Part shown: positions 24,129-32,777 of the stretch, one piece after another
Position numbering within the stretch: position 1 is the first letter of the stretch
Layout: each line of letters begins with the position of its first letter
Assembly (NCBI GenBank): GCA_051209155.1
Contig: JBPJGB010000005.1
Origin: Actomonas sp051209155
GTDB lineage: Bacteria > Verrucomicrobiota > Verrucomicrobiia > Opitutales > Opitutaceae
Direction: 5' to 3' (one strand)
DNA: 64,000 bases
Translations under genes and position numbers: made by a program
Notes under the pieces: model-generated
Databases searched by the model: none
What the model was told of the DNA's origin: nothing
Seen by the model: the letters and a program-made list of their open reading frames with translations, nothing else

Positions 24129-25160
24129 TCAGCGCGCCAACGGCAAACTTGGCGCGATCTGCAGGTCCGCCACAGGCAGGTCCGTCACCACGGGATCCGC
24201 CCACGCCGCAAACGCGATCATGCCGGCATTGTCACCGGTGTGCTTCGGTTGCGCCGCCAGAAAGCGCAGTCCCCGACGCTCGGCCATTGTCGCCATCGCG
24301 GCGCGCAGCGTCCGGTTGTTGGCGACCCCGCCGGACAGGCCGATACTACGAAACGGCGCCGTCTTGGCCGCCAGCTTGGCTTTGCGCACCAACGCATCGA
24401 CTACGGCCTGTTGGTAGCTGGCGCACAAGTCGGCCTTGCGGGCCTCCACCTCCACCAACGTCATTTTTTCCAACTGATACCGCAGCGCGGTTTTTAGCCC
24501 GGAGAAACTGAAATCGAGCTCGGCCTTTTTGCCGATGCCGCGCGGAAAATCAAAGGCCGCCACATCGCCCGCTTGCGCGATTTTTTCCACCAAAGGTCCG
24601 CCCGGGTAACCGAGCCCGAGCAACTTCGCGCCTTTGTCGAGCGCCTCGCCGGCGGCATCATCACGCGTCGAAGAAATGACCTCGATGCGACGCGCCTCAT
24701 CCATCTTGAACAGCAAGGTGTTGCCTCCCGAAACAATCAGACCGAGGTGCGGCAACAGCTCCGCCATGGCCGCGTCGAATTCCTGCGGCGCGTCGCCGTG
24801 CAGGCCGATAAACGGCGAAAACGCGTGCCCGCGCAGATGATTCACTCCTGCCAGCGGCACCCTCAGCCCCAAGGCCAGCGCCTTGGCTGACGCCGTGCCG
24901 ATCGCGAGACACCCGGCCAAACCGGGACCGTTCGTCACCACCACGCGCGAAACTGCCATCAGGTCGTGCTCCTGCCCTATCCTCGCCAACAGCGGACCGA
25001 TCGTGCGCAGGTGCTCGCGCGTCGCGAGATCCGGCACCACCCCGCCGTAGTCTTCGTGCAACGCCATCTGGCTGTGCACCCACTCGCCAATCAAACCGCG
25101 CGACGGATCAAACAAAGCCACCGCGCTTTCATCGCAGGAACTCTCGAGCGCCAAGATCAT
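24129..25160 (-). CDS. tsaD: tRNA N6-adenosine threonylcarbamoyltransferase
   Basis: Catalytic subunit of the t6A37 tRNA-modification complex. The 343 residues begin MILALESSCDESAVAL, contain VVTNGPGLAGCLAIGTASAK, the iron-binding histidines in GVNHLRGHAFSPF, and SGGNTLLF, plus LSGGVANNRTLR. Its ATG overlaps the stop of the S41 protease gene by 4 bases (ATGA). A TsaB-like gene is at 53942-54598, so two subunits of the complex are in this window but in separate operons. Confidence 0.96.
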   Translation of the reverse strand: MILALESSCDESAVALFDPSRGLIGEWVHSQMALHEDYGGVVPDLATREHLRTIGPLLARIGQEHDLMAVSRVVVTNGPGLAGCLAIGTASAKALALGLRVPLAGVNHLRGHAFSPFIGLHGDAPQEFDAAMAELLPHLGLIVSGGNTLLFKMDEARRIEVISSTRDDAAGEALDKGAKLLGLGYPGGPLVEKIAQAGDVAAFDFPRGIGKKAELDFSFSGLKTALRYQLEKMTLVEVEARKADLCASYQQAVVDALVRKAKLAAKTAPFRSIGLSGGVANNRTLRAAMATMAERRGLRFLAAQPKHTGDNAGMIAFAAWADPVVTDLPVADLQIAPSLPLAR

Positions 25161-26437
25161 CGCGCCACCGCCTCCGTTCTTTGCTCGACCAAGAGCGCCG
25201 CGCGCAGGATCTCCCGCGCGGCGTCGAGCTGCCGATCCGGCACGGGCTTGAAACCAAAGCGCTCCTCAAATTCGACCGGATCGGTCAGGTCGTTGCGCGC
25301 CCGTTGCAGGGCCACATTGCGATCTTCCTCCGGACTCATGACCACCTCGACGTCGGGATCCACCCCCCGCTCGTGAATCGTCACGCCACCCGGCGTGTAG
25401 TAGCGCGCGGTCGTGAGTCGCAAGGCCTCGCCAGCGCTCAAGCGAAACACGGTTTGCACCGACCCCTTGCCAAACGAACGCTCGCCCACCACGGCCGCTT
25501 TGTGCGTGTCCTTCAAGGCCCCGGCCAGGATCTCGGCGGCGCTCGCACTGCCGGCGTTGATCAGCACCGCCATCGGCAGGTCGATCGGCTCGGCGGGGTT
25601 TTGCGAACGCAACTCTTCCCGATCTTCCGGCCGGCGGCCCTGCGTGTAGACCATCAAATCCCCGCGGGCAAAAAACGGTTCCAGCACATCGGCCGCAGCC
25701 GTCAACAACCCGCCGGGATTGTTGCGCACATCGATGACGAGCGCCCGCGCCCCCTGGTCGCGCAGTGCTCCCAGGGCCGCTCTCATTTCTTCCGCGGTCG
25801 GTTCGGAGAATTGCACGATCCGCAGGTAACCGAGATCCGCATCCAGCATGTGCACGTCGGTCACACTCTCCACCCGGATGATCTCGCGCACGATGCTCAA
25901 TTCGATCGGCTCGGCGATGCCGTCGCGACCGAACGCCACCTGCACGGCGGTGCCCGGTTTGCCCCGCATCCGTTCAACCACGTCGTTAAGACTCTTCCCT
26001 CGCATCGATTCGCCTTCCACCCGCAGCACCACGTCGCCGCGCAAGATGCCCGCCCGCTCCCCGGGCGTGCCCGCAATCGGCGCGACCACCACCACCTCAT
26101 CGTCCCGCCGTTCAATCTGCACGCCAATGCCGCCAAACTCGCTGTCGAGGTCCTCCTGCAGGTGCGAATAGTCGGCCGCCCGCATGAAGGACGAATGTGG
26201 GTCCAAACCGTCCATGACGCCTTCAAGTGCACGCCGGGTCATCTCGGCCGGCTCCGTCGCCTTCGGGTCGACGTAGTTGTCCTGCACCAACTCCAGCACC
26301 TGCCGGTAGTATTCCGCCGAACGCGCCAGCTCGGAATTCCCACGCAGACCGAGCAAATCGATCACGTGCAGCAAGCCCATGGCGATGAGGCTTCCCACCA
26401 CCATGCCGAGCGAAAGGGACAGAATCCGTTTGAGCAT
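25157..26437 (-). CDS. S41-family C-terminal processing protease
   Basis: Periplasmic serine protease of the CtpA/Prc family, 426 residues. A membrane helix near the N-terminus (LSLSLGMVVGSLIAMGLL) anchors it. The MDGLDPHSSFM region leads into a PDZ domain (about 90-170: FGGIGVQIERRDDEVVVVAPI). The catalytic Ser is in INAGSASAAEILAGAL and the Lys in GERSFGKGSVQTVF. I chose the ATG at 26437, directly before the helix; a longer in-frame start would run into the divergent gene at 26472. tsaD follows with a 4-base overlap. Confidence 0.93.
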   Translation of the reverse strand: MLKRILSLSLGMVVGSLIAMGLLHVIDLLGLRGNSELARSAEYYRQVLELVQDNYVDPKATEPAEMTRRALEGVMDGLDPHSSFMRAADYSHLQEDLDSEFGGIGVQIERRDDEVVVVAPIAGTPGERAGILRGDVVLRVEGESMRGKSLNDVVERMRGKPGTAVQVAFGRDGIAEPIELSIVREIIRVESVTDVHMLDADLGYLRIVQFSEPTAEEMRAALGALRDQGARALVIDVRNNPGGLLTAAADVLEPFFARGDLMVYTQGRRPEDREELRSQNPAEPIDLPMAVLINAGSASAAEILAGALKDTHKAAVVGERSFGKGSVQTVFRLSAGEALRLTTARYYTPGGVTIHERGVDPDVEVVMSPEEDRNVALQRARNDLTDPVEFEERFGFKPVPDRQLDAAREILRAALLVEQRTEAVAR

Positions 26438-26471
26438 CCCGGCGACTGTGACCAATGCATCGCGCTTGTAA

Positions 26472-27488
26472 ATGGGTTCATCGTCACAACCAGCTTCCCA
26501 GCCGCCGTCACCGAAATTCGTCGCCGCCTTCCGCGAGGTCGCGCGGGGCGAAGCCGACGGGTTTGTGAGCTTCGCCCGGTTCATGGAGCTTGCGCTGTAT
26601 CATCCGCAACTCGGCTTCTACACCCGCGACCAAGCGCGCGTGGGCCGGGATCGTTCGACCCACTTCTACACCGCCAGCTCGCTTGGTCCGATTTTCGGCG
26701 AACTGGTCCTCGCCGCTGCCCTGCACCAACTGCGGCAACACGGCGCGGATCCGGAAAGGTATCGTTTCGTGGAAATCGGCGCCGAAGCCGGGTGCACGGT
26801 GCTCGACGACATCCCGCACCCCTTTGCCGCCGTGGAGGCGCGCGGTGTCGGCGCGGATCTTCGCGTGGAGGGACCGACGATCGTATTCTCCAACGAACTC
26901 TTTGATGCCCAGCCCTGCGAACGATACCTTCGCACCGACGACGGTTGGTTGGAACTCGGCGTAGGCCTCGACTCATCTGAGCAATTGGTCGAAAGGAGCC
27001 GACCGGCTCCCGCTTCGGCCGCTCTTCCTCAAGACTGCCCGGCGGGATACCAGCTCGACCTGCCGCGGGCCGCCGATGCGCTGGCGGCCCGAATCGCCGA
27101 CGCCCCCTGGCACGGACTGTTCATGGCCTTCGACTACGGAAAAACGTGGCACGAGCTCACCCGCGAGACGCCTCAAGGCAGCGTCCGCGCCTATTTTCAC
27201 CACCAGCAAAGCAACGACCTCCTGGCGCAGCCCGGGGCACAGGACCTCACCTGCCACATCTGCTGGGATACCTTGGGCCAAGCGCTGCGCGAACGTGGAT
27301 TCACGGTCGATCCGGTGCGTTCGCAGGAAGCATTTCTGGTCAAGAACACGGCTGAAACGCTCGCCCGGATCATGGCCGATGAGGCCGCCGGCATGAGCCC
27401 ACGCAAAGCCGGGCTCATGCAACTGCTTCACCCCTCCGCACTTGGACAGAAGTTTCAGGTCCTCACGGCCTGGCGAAACGAGGCCTAA
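26472..27488 (+). CDS. SAM-dependent methyltransferase, MidA/NDUFAF7 family
   Basis: The 338-residue protein matches the COG1565 (MidA) family, whose eukaryotic member NDUFAF7 methylates an arginine of complex I. Family blocks are FARFMELALYHPQLGFYTRD, HFYTASSLGPIFGELV, FVEIGAEAGCTVLDDI (SAM-binding region, with GAEAG in place of the more usual GPGxG) and IVFSNELFDAQPCERY. GLFMAFDYGKTWHEL is also conserved. It diverges from the protease gene with a 34-base gap and is followed by rpmB. Its target here is unknown. Confidence 0.85.
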   Translation: MGSSSQPASQPPSPKFVAAFREVARGEADGFVSFARFMELALYHPQLGFYTRDQARVGRDRSTHFYTASSLGPIFGELVLAAALHQLRQHGADPERYRFVEIGAEAGCTVLDDIPHPFAAVEARGVGADLRVEGPTIVFSNELFDAQPCERYLRTDDGWLELGVGLDSSEQLVERSRPAPASAALPQDCPAGYQLDLPRAADALAARIADAPWHGLFMAFDYGKTWHELTRETPQGSVRAYFHHQQSNDLLAQPGAQDLTCHICWDTLGQALRERGFTVDPVRSQEAFLVKNTAETLARIMADEAAGMSPRKAGLMQLLHPSALGQKFQVLTAWRNEA

Positions 27489-27496
27489 AAATCCCC

Positions 27497-27525
27497 TTGC
27501 TTCGGCTTCGGCCAAAGTTTTATCT
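27497..27525 (+). promoter_or_regulatory. Candidate promoter of rpmB
   Basis: TTGCTT (27497-27502), a 17-base spacer and TTATCT (27520-27525). The following GAGG, 8-11 bases before the ATG, is a good ribosome-binding site. The assignment is by eye only. Confidence 0.4.
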
Positions 27526-27551
27526 CCGACCCTTTTAACTGAGGAAAAGCC

Positions 27552-27782
27552 ATGTCCCGAGTCTGTGCCATCACTGGAAAGCGCCCCACCACGGGCAGCA
27601 TCATTCACCGCAAAGGTGTCGCCAAAAAGAGCGGCGGCATCGGCACGCACGTGACCAAAGTCACGAAGCGCACCTTTCGCCCGAACCTCCAGCGCATCCG
27701 CGTCAAGCTGCCGAACGGCACCGTGAAGCGCATGTGGGTTTCGGTTAAGGCCATCAAGGCCGGCCTGGTGCAAAAAGTCTAA
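27552..27782 (+). CDS. rpmB: 50S ribosomal protein L28
   Basis: Small structural protein of the large ribosomal subunit, 76 residues. It starts MSRVCAITGKRPTTGS and contains THVTKVTKRTFRPNLQRIRV, matching L28. The CxxC zinc-binding form is not present: only the single Cys at position 5 is seen. It has its own promoter-like sequence and a strong terminator, so it is a single-gene unit. Confidence 0.97.
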   Translation: MSRVCAITGKRPTTGSIIHRKGVAKKSGGIGTHVTKVTKRTFRPNLQRIRVKLPNGTVKRMWVSVKAIKAGLVQKV

Positions 27783-27835
27783 CACCCGCTGCACAGCCCG
27801 CCCCCGCGGTCACACACACTACACTACGAACTACC

Positions 27836-27867
27836 AAAAAGGCCGCATCTTCGGATGCGGCTTTTTT
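27836..27867 (+). terminator. Intrinsic terminator of rpmB
   Basis: GCCGCATC-TTCG-GATGCGGC (27842-27861) followed by six T, preceded by AAAAAG; a strong tetraloop terminator 54 bases past the rpmB stop. Confidence 0.93.
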
Positions 27868-27896
27868 GTGCCCTCCCCCTCCTTCCCACCGCCACT

Positions 27897-27912
27897 TACG
27901 CACCTATGCGTA
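27897..27912. repeat. Short palindrome upstream of a membrane-protein gene
   Basis: TACGCA-CCTA-TGCGTA, perfect 6-bp arms, 36 bases before the GTG at 27948. It could be an operator half-site pair but may be chance. Confidence 0.4.
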
Positions 27913-27947
27913 TGGTGGGGTTGGGCCGCCGGCGCTAGAGTGGCGCC

Positions 27948-28523
27948 GTGAACTCAAATGACGATGCTCAGGCCCCGGATCAGGCGGTGCTCTTCCGCCA
28001 CAGCAGCGGTAGCCGCATTCGGCTGATGGCCCGCAGCGCGAGCGCGCTGGGTTTGTTGGTCACGGCTGTGACCGGCATCGCCGTTGCCCGCGCCGGCACG
28101 ACGCACGGCTTCGCCCAACTCTCCGGCACCTCCCTGGCCGTCGCCGGAATCGTGGCGATAAGCGGTCTGGGCTTCGCTTTGCTCGCATGTCGATTCTCCC
28201 GCCAATTTGTGACCCAGCTCGAAATCTGGCCGCGCTCCAACCTGGCCGTGGTGCGCACCGCCGGTTGCTGCCGGGAACAAATCCGCCTGCTTGGCTGGAA
28301 CGAATTCCGGACCGGCAACCTCAGTCCGCAGGCATCACGACACGATGCGCTCCTGCGCGTTCACACCCGGTCCGGTCAGCGACTCGCTTTCGATCAGGAT
28401 CATGGTGTGGCTCCGCACGGCTGGGTCGCGCTGCATCGCTTCCTGGAAAAGTGCAGCGTGCCCGAGCTCGGCCATGATGAGGTCACGGTGATTGACTTGC
28501 CGGCGGTGAGACAGCGCGCCTGA
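27948..28523 (+). CDS. Hypothetical two-helix membrane protein
   Basis: A 191-residue protein of unknown function. Two hydrophobic helices span about residues 28-50 and 63-84, separated by a short loop; the C-terminal 105 residues are hydrophilic and probably cytoplasmic (REQIRLLGWNEFRTGNLSPQ). The arrangement, with a helical hairpin followed by a PH-like soluble part, recalls TMEM70-type or bacterial PH-domain proteins, but I see no motif that proves either. It starts at GTG. The gene lies behind the rpmB terminator and ends convergently with fabF. Confidence 0.7.
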   Translation: MNSNDDAQAPDQAVLFRHSSGSRIRLMARSASALGLLVTAVTGIAVARAGTTHGFAQLSGTSLAVAGIVAISGLGFALLACRFSRQFVTQLEIWPRSNLAVVRTAGCCREQIRLLGWNEFRTGNLSPQASRHDALLRVHTRSGQRLAFDQDHGVAPHGWVALHRFLEKCSVPELGHDEVTVIDLPAVRQRA

Positions 28524-28552
28524 GCGTTGGCGGCGAAACCTCCCTTCCTTGA

Positions 28553-29803
28553 TCAGACCCGTTTGAAAACGATCGCGGCGTTTTGACCGCCGAAGCCGAG
28601 GTTGTTGCTCAGCACCACGTCGACCTTCGCCTCCCGCGCCGTGTTCGGCACGTAGTCGAGGTCGCAGTCCGGGTCGGGCTCGTTGAGATTGATCGTCGGC
28701 GCGAGGGTCTGGGTCTCGAGCGTCTTCAAGCAGGCGACGCTCTCGATACCGCCGGCGGCGCCGAGCAAGTGACCGGTCATCGACTTGGTCGAGGACACCG
28801 GCAACCTGGCCGCGTGGTCGCCGAAGAGGCGCTTGATGGCCATGGTTTCAAACTTGTCGTTGTAAGGCGTGGAGGTGCCGTGCGCGTTGATGTAATCGAC
28901 ATCCTCGGGCGCGACACCGGACGCCCGCAGCGCGCGCGTCATCGCCATGCCCAGACCCTTGCCTTCCGGGTCAGGCATCGTGATGTGATGCGCGTCGGCG
29001 GTCGCCGCGTAGCCGGCCACTTCACCGTAAATGCGGGCCCCACGAGCCTTCGCGTGTTCGAGCGACTCGAGCACGAGGACGCCGGCGCCCTCGCCCATGA
29101 TGAAACCATCGCGGCCCATCGAAAACGGACGGCTGGCCGTGAGCGGATCGTCGTTGCGCGTGCTCATCGCCTTCATCGAGCAGAAGCTGGCATAGGCGAA
29201 GGGCGTGATCGCGGCCTCGGCACCGCCGGCAATCATCACGCTGGCGTCGCCGCGTTTGATCATGTGCATGGCCTCGCCGATCGCATGGGTGGCCGTGGCG
29301 CAGGCGGACACGACGCCAAAATTGGGACCGCGCACCCCGTAGTGGATCGCGACCAAACCCGAACAAATGTTGCCGATGAGCGCGGGAATGGTGAACGGCG
29401 AAACCTTGCGCGGACCGCCCTCGACCAAACGTCGCAACTGCAGCTCATAAGTGAGCATGCCACCGATGCCGGAACCGACCATCACGCCGATCTCGTCGGG
29501 GTTCTCGACATTCAAATCGAGCCCGGAGTCCTCCACCGCCTGCTTGGCCGCAACGAAACCGAAGTGCGTGTAGCGGTCATTGCGACGCGCTTCCTTTGGA
29601 TCCATGTGATCCTCGACATTCCAGTCACGAACCTCCGCGCCGATGTGGCAGGCAAAGGGTTCGGGATCGAACAACGAAACCGTGTCCACGCCGGGCTTGC
29701 CAGCGACGAGGCTCGACCAAAACGAAACCGGATCGTGACCCAGGCCATGCACGGCGCCCATGCCGGTGACGACGACGCGTTGGGAATCAGGCAGATTTTC
29801 CAT
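28553..29803 (-). CDS. fabF: 3-oxoacyl-ACP synthase II
   Basis: Condensing enzyme that elongates acyl-ACP in fatty acid synthesis. 416 residues from the ATG at 29803; a TTG 39 bases upstream would lengthen it without adding conserved sequence. RVVVTGMGAVHGLG begins the protein. The active-site Cys is in VVSACATATHAIG, the two catalytic His in NAHGTSTPYND and SMTGHLLGAAG, and FGGQNAAIVF closes it. acpP and fabG lie upstream in the same direction, giving a fatty-acid cluster (fabG-acpP-fabF in transcription order). Confidence 0.96.
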   Translation of the reverse strand: MENLPDSQRVVVTGMGAVHGLGHDPVSFWSSLVAGKPGVDTVSLFDPEPFACHIGAEVRDWNVEDHMDPKEARRNDRYTHFGFVAAKQAVEDSGLDLNVENPDEIGVMVGSGIGGMLTYELQLRRLVEGGPRKVSPFTIPALIGNICSGLVAIHYGVRGPNFGVVSACATATHAIGEAMHMIKRGDASVMIAGGAEAAITPFAYASFCSMKAMSTRNDDPLTASRPFSMGRDGFIMGEGAGVLVLESLEHAKARGARIYGEVAGYAATADAHHITMPDPEGKGLGMAMTRALRASGVAPEDVDYINAHGTSTPYNDKFETMAIKRLFGDHAARLPVSSTKSMTGHLLGAAGGIESVACLKTLETQTLAPTINLNEPDPDCDLDYVPNTAREAKVDVVLSNNLGFGGQNAAIVFKRV

Positions 29804-29840
29804 CAGCGAGAAGTGCGGAGAGTGTTGAACAAAGGATAAC

Positions 29841-29893
29841 AAAAAGGGCGTCCCACCGATTGGCTCTCACGAGACCGGCAGGACGCCCAAAAA
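29841..29893 (-). terminator. Intrinsic terminator of acpP
   Basis: Minus strand: GGGCGTCC ... GGACGCCC followed by TTTTTG, with an inner hairpin in the 27-base loop. It lies 14 bases past the acpP stop and before fabF, so part of the transcript may end between the two. Confidence 0.75.
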
Positions 29894-29906
29894 TGTGGCG
29901 GGAAGG

Positions 29907-30170
29907 TTAGCTGTTGCCGGCCTTACCCTTGATGTAGTCGACGACCTGACCGACGGTCTGGAGCTTCTCGGCGTCGGACTCGGGAATCTCACCCTGAATC
30001 TCTTCCTTGAACTCCTCCTCGAAGGCCATGATCAGCTCGACTGTATCGAGGGAATCGGCACCGAGATCATCCAGGAACGAAGCCTCCGGAGTGATCTGTT
30101 CCTCGTTCACATTGAGTTGGTTAACGATGATTTCCTTAACCCGTTGTTCGATGGTTTTTTGGTCGGACAT
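29907..30170 (-). CDS. acpP: Acyl carrier protein
   Basis: Carries growing acyl chains on a phosphopantetheine arm. 87 residues, about 10 longer than the E. coli protein at the N-terminus. The attachment serine is in DLGADSLDTVELIMAFEEEF. The protein is highly acidic, as expected. It lies between fabG and fabF and has a terminator of its own, which fits the usual need for high ACP expression. Confidence 0.97.
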   Translation of the reverse strand: MSDQKTIEQRVKEIIVNQLNVNEEQITPEASFLDDLGADSLDTVELIMAFEEEFKEEIQGEIPESDAEKLQTVGQVVDYIKGKAGNS

Positions 30171-30199
30171 GTGGAGGTTCTACTAAAGGCGCTGAGGCT

Positions 30200-30940
30200 T
30201 CACATCGCCATACCGCCGTCAACGGTAAAAACCTGCCCAGTCATGTAGGCAGATTCCTCGCTGCAGAGGAAGGTCGTGGCGTTGGCGATGTCGGAGGCTT
30301 CACCAAAGCGGCGCATGGGAATGAAATCAACCACTCCCTTCTGCACCTCTTCGCTGAGTTCGGCGGTCATATCGGTTTTGATGAAACCCGGAGCGACCAC
30401 GTTGACGGTCACATTGCGGCGCGCGAATTCCTTCGCGACGGTCTTGCTGAAACCGATCATGCCGGCCTTGGCGGCGGAGTAATTGGCTTGGCCCGCGTTG
30501 CCGGTGATGCCGGACACGGAAGAAATATTGACGATGCGGCCCCAGCGATTCCGGCACATCGGCCAGCCAATCGCCTTGGTCCAGTGGAAGCAGCTGGTGA
30601 GATTCGTCTGAATGACCGCGTTCCAGTCTTCCTCCGACATGCGAGCCAGCAGGCCGTCGCGAGTGATGCCGGCGTTGTTCACCAGAATGTCGATTTTACC
30701 AAACTCCTTGATGAGCTCAGCCGCCGCGGCCTCGACGGCCGGTCCATCCGACACATCGACTGCGCGGGCGACGGCTGAACCACCGGCGGCATTGATGGCG
30801 TCGGCGACGCCGCCGCAACTGGCGGGATTCTTGGAGACGCAGATGAGCTTCACGCCTTGGGCGGCGAGCGACTCGGCGATCGCCTTACCGATGCCTCGGC
30901 CGGCGCCAGTCACCAATGCGGTGCGGTCTGTGAACGTCAT
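30200..30940 (-). CDS. fabG: 3-oxoacyl-ACP reductase
   Basis: NADPH-dependent reduction of 3-oxoacyl-ACP in fatty-acid elongation. The 246-residue SDR protein has the cofactor motif VTGAGRGIGKAIAESL, NNAGITRDGLLARMSEEDW (typical of FabG), and the catalytic YSAAKAGMIGFSK. I placed the start at the ATG at 30940; a longer open frame upstream would overlap the divergent lipoprotein gene. It is the first gene of the fabG-acpP-fabF group. Confidence 0.96.
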   Translation of the reverse strand: MTFTDRTALVTGAGRGIGKAIAESLAAQGVKLICVSKNPASCGGVADAINAAGGSAVARAVDVSDGPAVEAAAAELIKEFGKIDILVNNAGITRDGLLARMSEEDWNAVIQTNLTSCFHWTKAIGWPMCRNRWGRIVNISSVSGITGNAGQANYSAAKAGMIGFSKTVAKEFARRNVTVNVVAPGFIKTDMTAELSEEVQKGVVDFIPMRRFGEASDIANATTFLCSEESAYMTGQVFTVDGGMAM

Positions 30941-31067
30941 AGACTGTGCAAACTGCGCGAAGCCCTTCGACCGGGGCGAGGACAAAATTACCGCCATCCG
31001 AAGGTCGGTCCAGGCCCACCGGTTTAAGGATTCCCCCCCGCCCCCCGCTTCCCCAACCTGCCGCTCC

Positions 31068-32723
31068 GTGATCCCTTTGATAACCGGACGACTCATCCGC
31101 CATCGCGCGCGTCGCGCCTCCTCGCACCTCCTCGCCGTCGCATTGGCACTCGCCGCCACTGGCTGCCGCCCGCGAGCCACACCAGTCGAGCAGGCCAACG
31201 CCGAAAATATCCTGCTCCTCGGCAATGGCGCCGAGCCCTCCGACCTCGACCCACAGACTATCACCGGTTCGCCGGAGGTCCGCATCGTGTTGGCCCTATT
31301 CGAAGGGCTGACGCGCTACCATCCCGCGACCCTCGATCCCCTCCCCGGCGTCGCGGAACGCTGGGACGTGAGCGACGACGCCCGCACCTTCACCTTTCAT
31401 CTCCGGCCCGATGCGGTCTGGTCCGACGGTGTGCCGATCACCGCGCAGACCTTCGTCGAATCCTACCGCCGCATCCTCAACCCGTTGCTGGGCTCCGACA
31501 ACGCCGAGGGCCTCTATTTTCTCACCGGCGCGGAGGCCTACAACAAGGGGAACAGCACCGACTTTGCCACCGTGGGCGTGCGCGCGATCGACGATCACAC
31601 CCTCGAATTGCGGTGCCATCAACCGACCCCCTTTCTCGTGCGCATGCTGTCGGCCCGCAGTTGGATGCCTGTCCCCATCCACGTGCTCCAAGCGCACGAC
31701 GCCATGGAGCGCAAAGGCACCGCGTGGACCCGCGAACAAAATATCGTGAGCAACGGTCCTTTCCTGCTCGCGAGTTGGCAGCCCAACCAAGTCGTCGAGC
31801 TCGTGCCCAATCCCAGCTACTGGAATCGCGAGATCGTTTCGGTCGACCGCGTGCGACTCTTTCCGATCGAGAACGTCAACGCCGAGGAGGCCGCCTACCG
31901 CGCCGATCAGTTGCACCGCACCTCCACCGTGCCGATCGCCAAGATCGAAACCTACCAACAGGAACGCCCCGACGAGCTGCACATCATTCCCTTCTCCGGC
32001 ACCTACTATTACGCCTTCAACGTCACCCGTCCGCCGCTGGACGACCCCCGCGTGCGTCAGGCGCTGGCCTACGCCGTCGACCGCAAGGCGATTGTGCGCG
32101 AGGTCAGCCGTGGCGGCGAAGAACCGGCCGGCCACTTTTTGCCCGACAACGTCAGCGGCTACGTGTCTCCGGTGCCGGGAATTGACCTGAATCTCGACAA
32201 AGCCCGCCAACTCCTCGCCGATGCCGGCTATCCCGGCGGCGAGGGATTTCGTCCCATCACCCTGCTCTACAACTCCTCGGAAAATCACCGCGTGATGGCC
32301 GAGGCCGTGCAACAAATGTGGCGGCGCGAACTCGGCATCGATGTGCGCCTCGAAAACCAGGAATGGAAAGTCTACCTCGACAACATGCACCTGGGGAACT
32401 TCGACCTGGCCCGCGCCGGCTACATCGTCGCCCCCGACGACCCCACCCGCTTCCTGGAAGGCATGCGCACCGGACACGGGTTCAACATCAGCAAGTGGTC
32501 CGACCCCGAATACGACGCCTGGCTCGCCGAATCATTGTCCACCGTCGATACCGCCACCCGCGAGGCGCTGTTTGCGCGCATGCAACAGCGCCTGATCGAC
32601 GCGATGCCGATCGCGCCGATTTATCACTACACCAACAAATACCTACTGCGGCCCGAGGTGAAGCACTGGTCCGACAACATGCTGGCCGAATACCCGCTGC
32701 GCGAGGTCGTGCTCGACCCCTAA
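31068..32723 (+). CDS. Peptide ABC transporter substrate-binding lipoprotein
   Basis: Family 5 (OppA/DppA-like) solute-binding protein, 551 residues from the GTG at 31068. A signal peptide ends at the lipobox-like LALAATGC, so it should be lipid-anchored outside the inner membrane. Landmarks are the N-terminal lobe AEPSDLDPQTITGSPE, WSDGVPITAQTFVESYRRIL, and PLDDPRVRQALAYAVDRKAIV, which is typical of oligopeptide binders. No permease or ATPase genes are adjacent. A terminator follows directly. Confidence 0.92.
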   Translation: MIPLITGRLIRHRARRASSHLLAVALALAATGCRPRATPVEQANAENILLLGNGAEPSDLDPQTITGSPEVRIVLALFEGLTRYHPATLDPLPGVAERWDVSDDARTFTFHLRPDAVWSDGVPITAQTFVESYRRILNPLLGSDNAEGLYFLTGAEAYNKGNSTDFATVGVRAIDDHTLELRCHQPTPFLVRMLSARSWMPVPIHVLQAHDAMERKGTAWTREQNIVSNGPFLLASWQPNQVVELVPNPSYWNREIVSVDRVRLFPIENVNAEEAAYRADQLHRTSTVPIAKIETYQQERPDELHIIPFSGTYYYAFNVTRPPLDDPRVRQALAYAVDRKAIVREVSRGGEEPAGHFLPDNVSGYVSPVPGIDLNLDKARQLLADAGYPGGEGFRPITLLYNSSENHRVMAEAVQQMWRRELGIDVRLENQEWKVYLDNMHLGNFDLARAGYIVAPDDPTRFLEGMRTGHGFNISKWSDPEYDAWLAESLSTVDTATREALFARMQQRLIDAMPIAPIYHYTNKYLLRPEVKHWSDNMLAEYPLREVVLDP

Positions 32724-32732
32724 ATCCGCGCA

Positions 32733-32766
32733 CAAAAAAGGCGCCGCCTCGCGGGCGGCGCCTTTT
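32733..32766. terminator. Bidirectional terminator hairpin
   Basis: GGCGCCGCC-TCGC-GGGCGGCGCC flanked by AAAAAA and TTTT. It lies between two convergent genes and could serve both strands. Confidence 0.88.
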
Positions 32767-32777
32767 ACAAAACCGGC

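Noticed and set aside
26438..26584. Longer N-terminus for the S41 protease
   Set aside because: It would overlap the divergent gene starting at 26472 and places the membrane anchor about 50 residues in; the ATG at 26437 gives a normal signal-anchor.
27897..27912. Operator for a known regulator at the TACGCA-N4-TGCGTA palindrome
   Set aside because: A 6-bp-arm palindrome can occur by chance and only one copy was noticed; listed as a weak repeat only.
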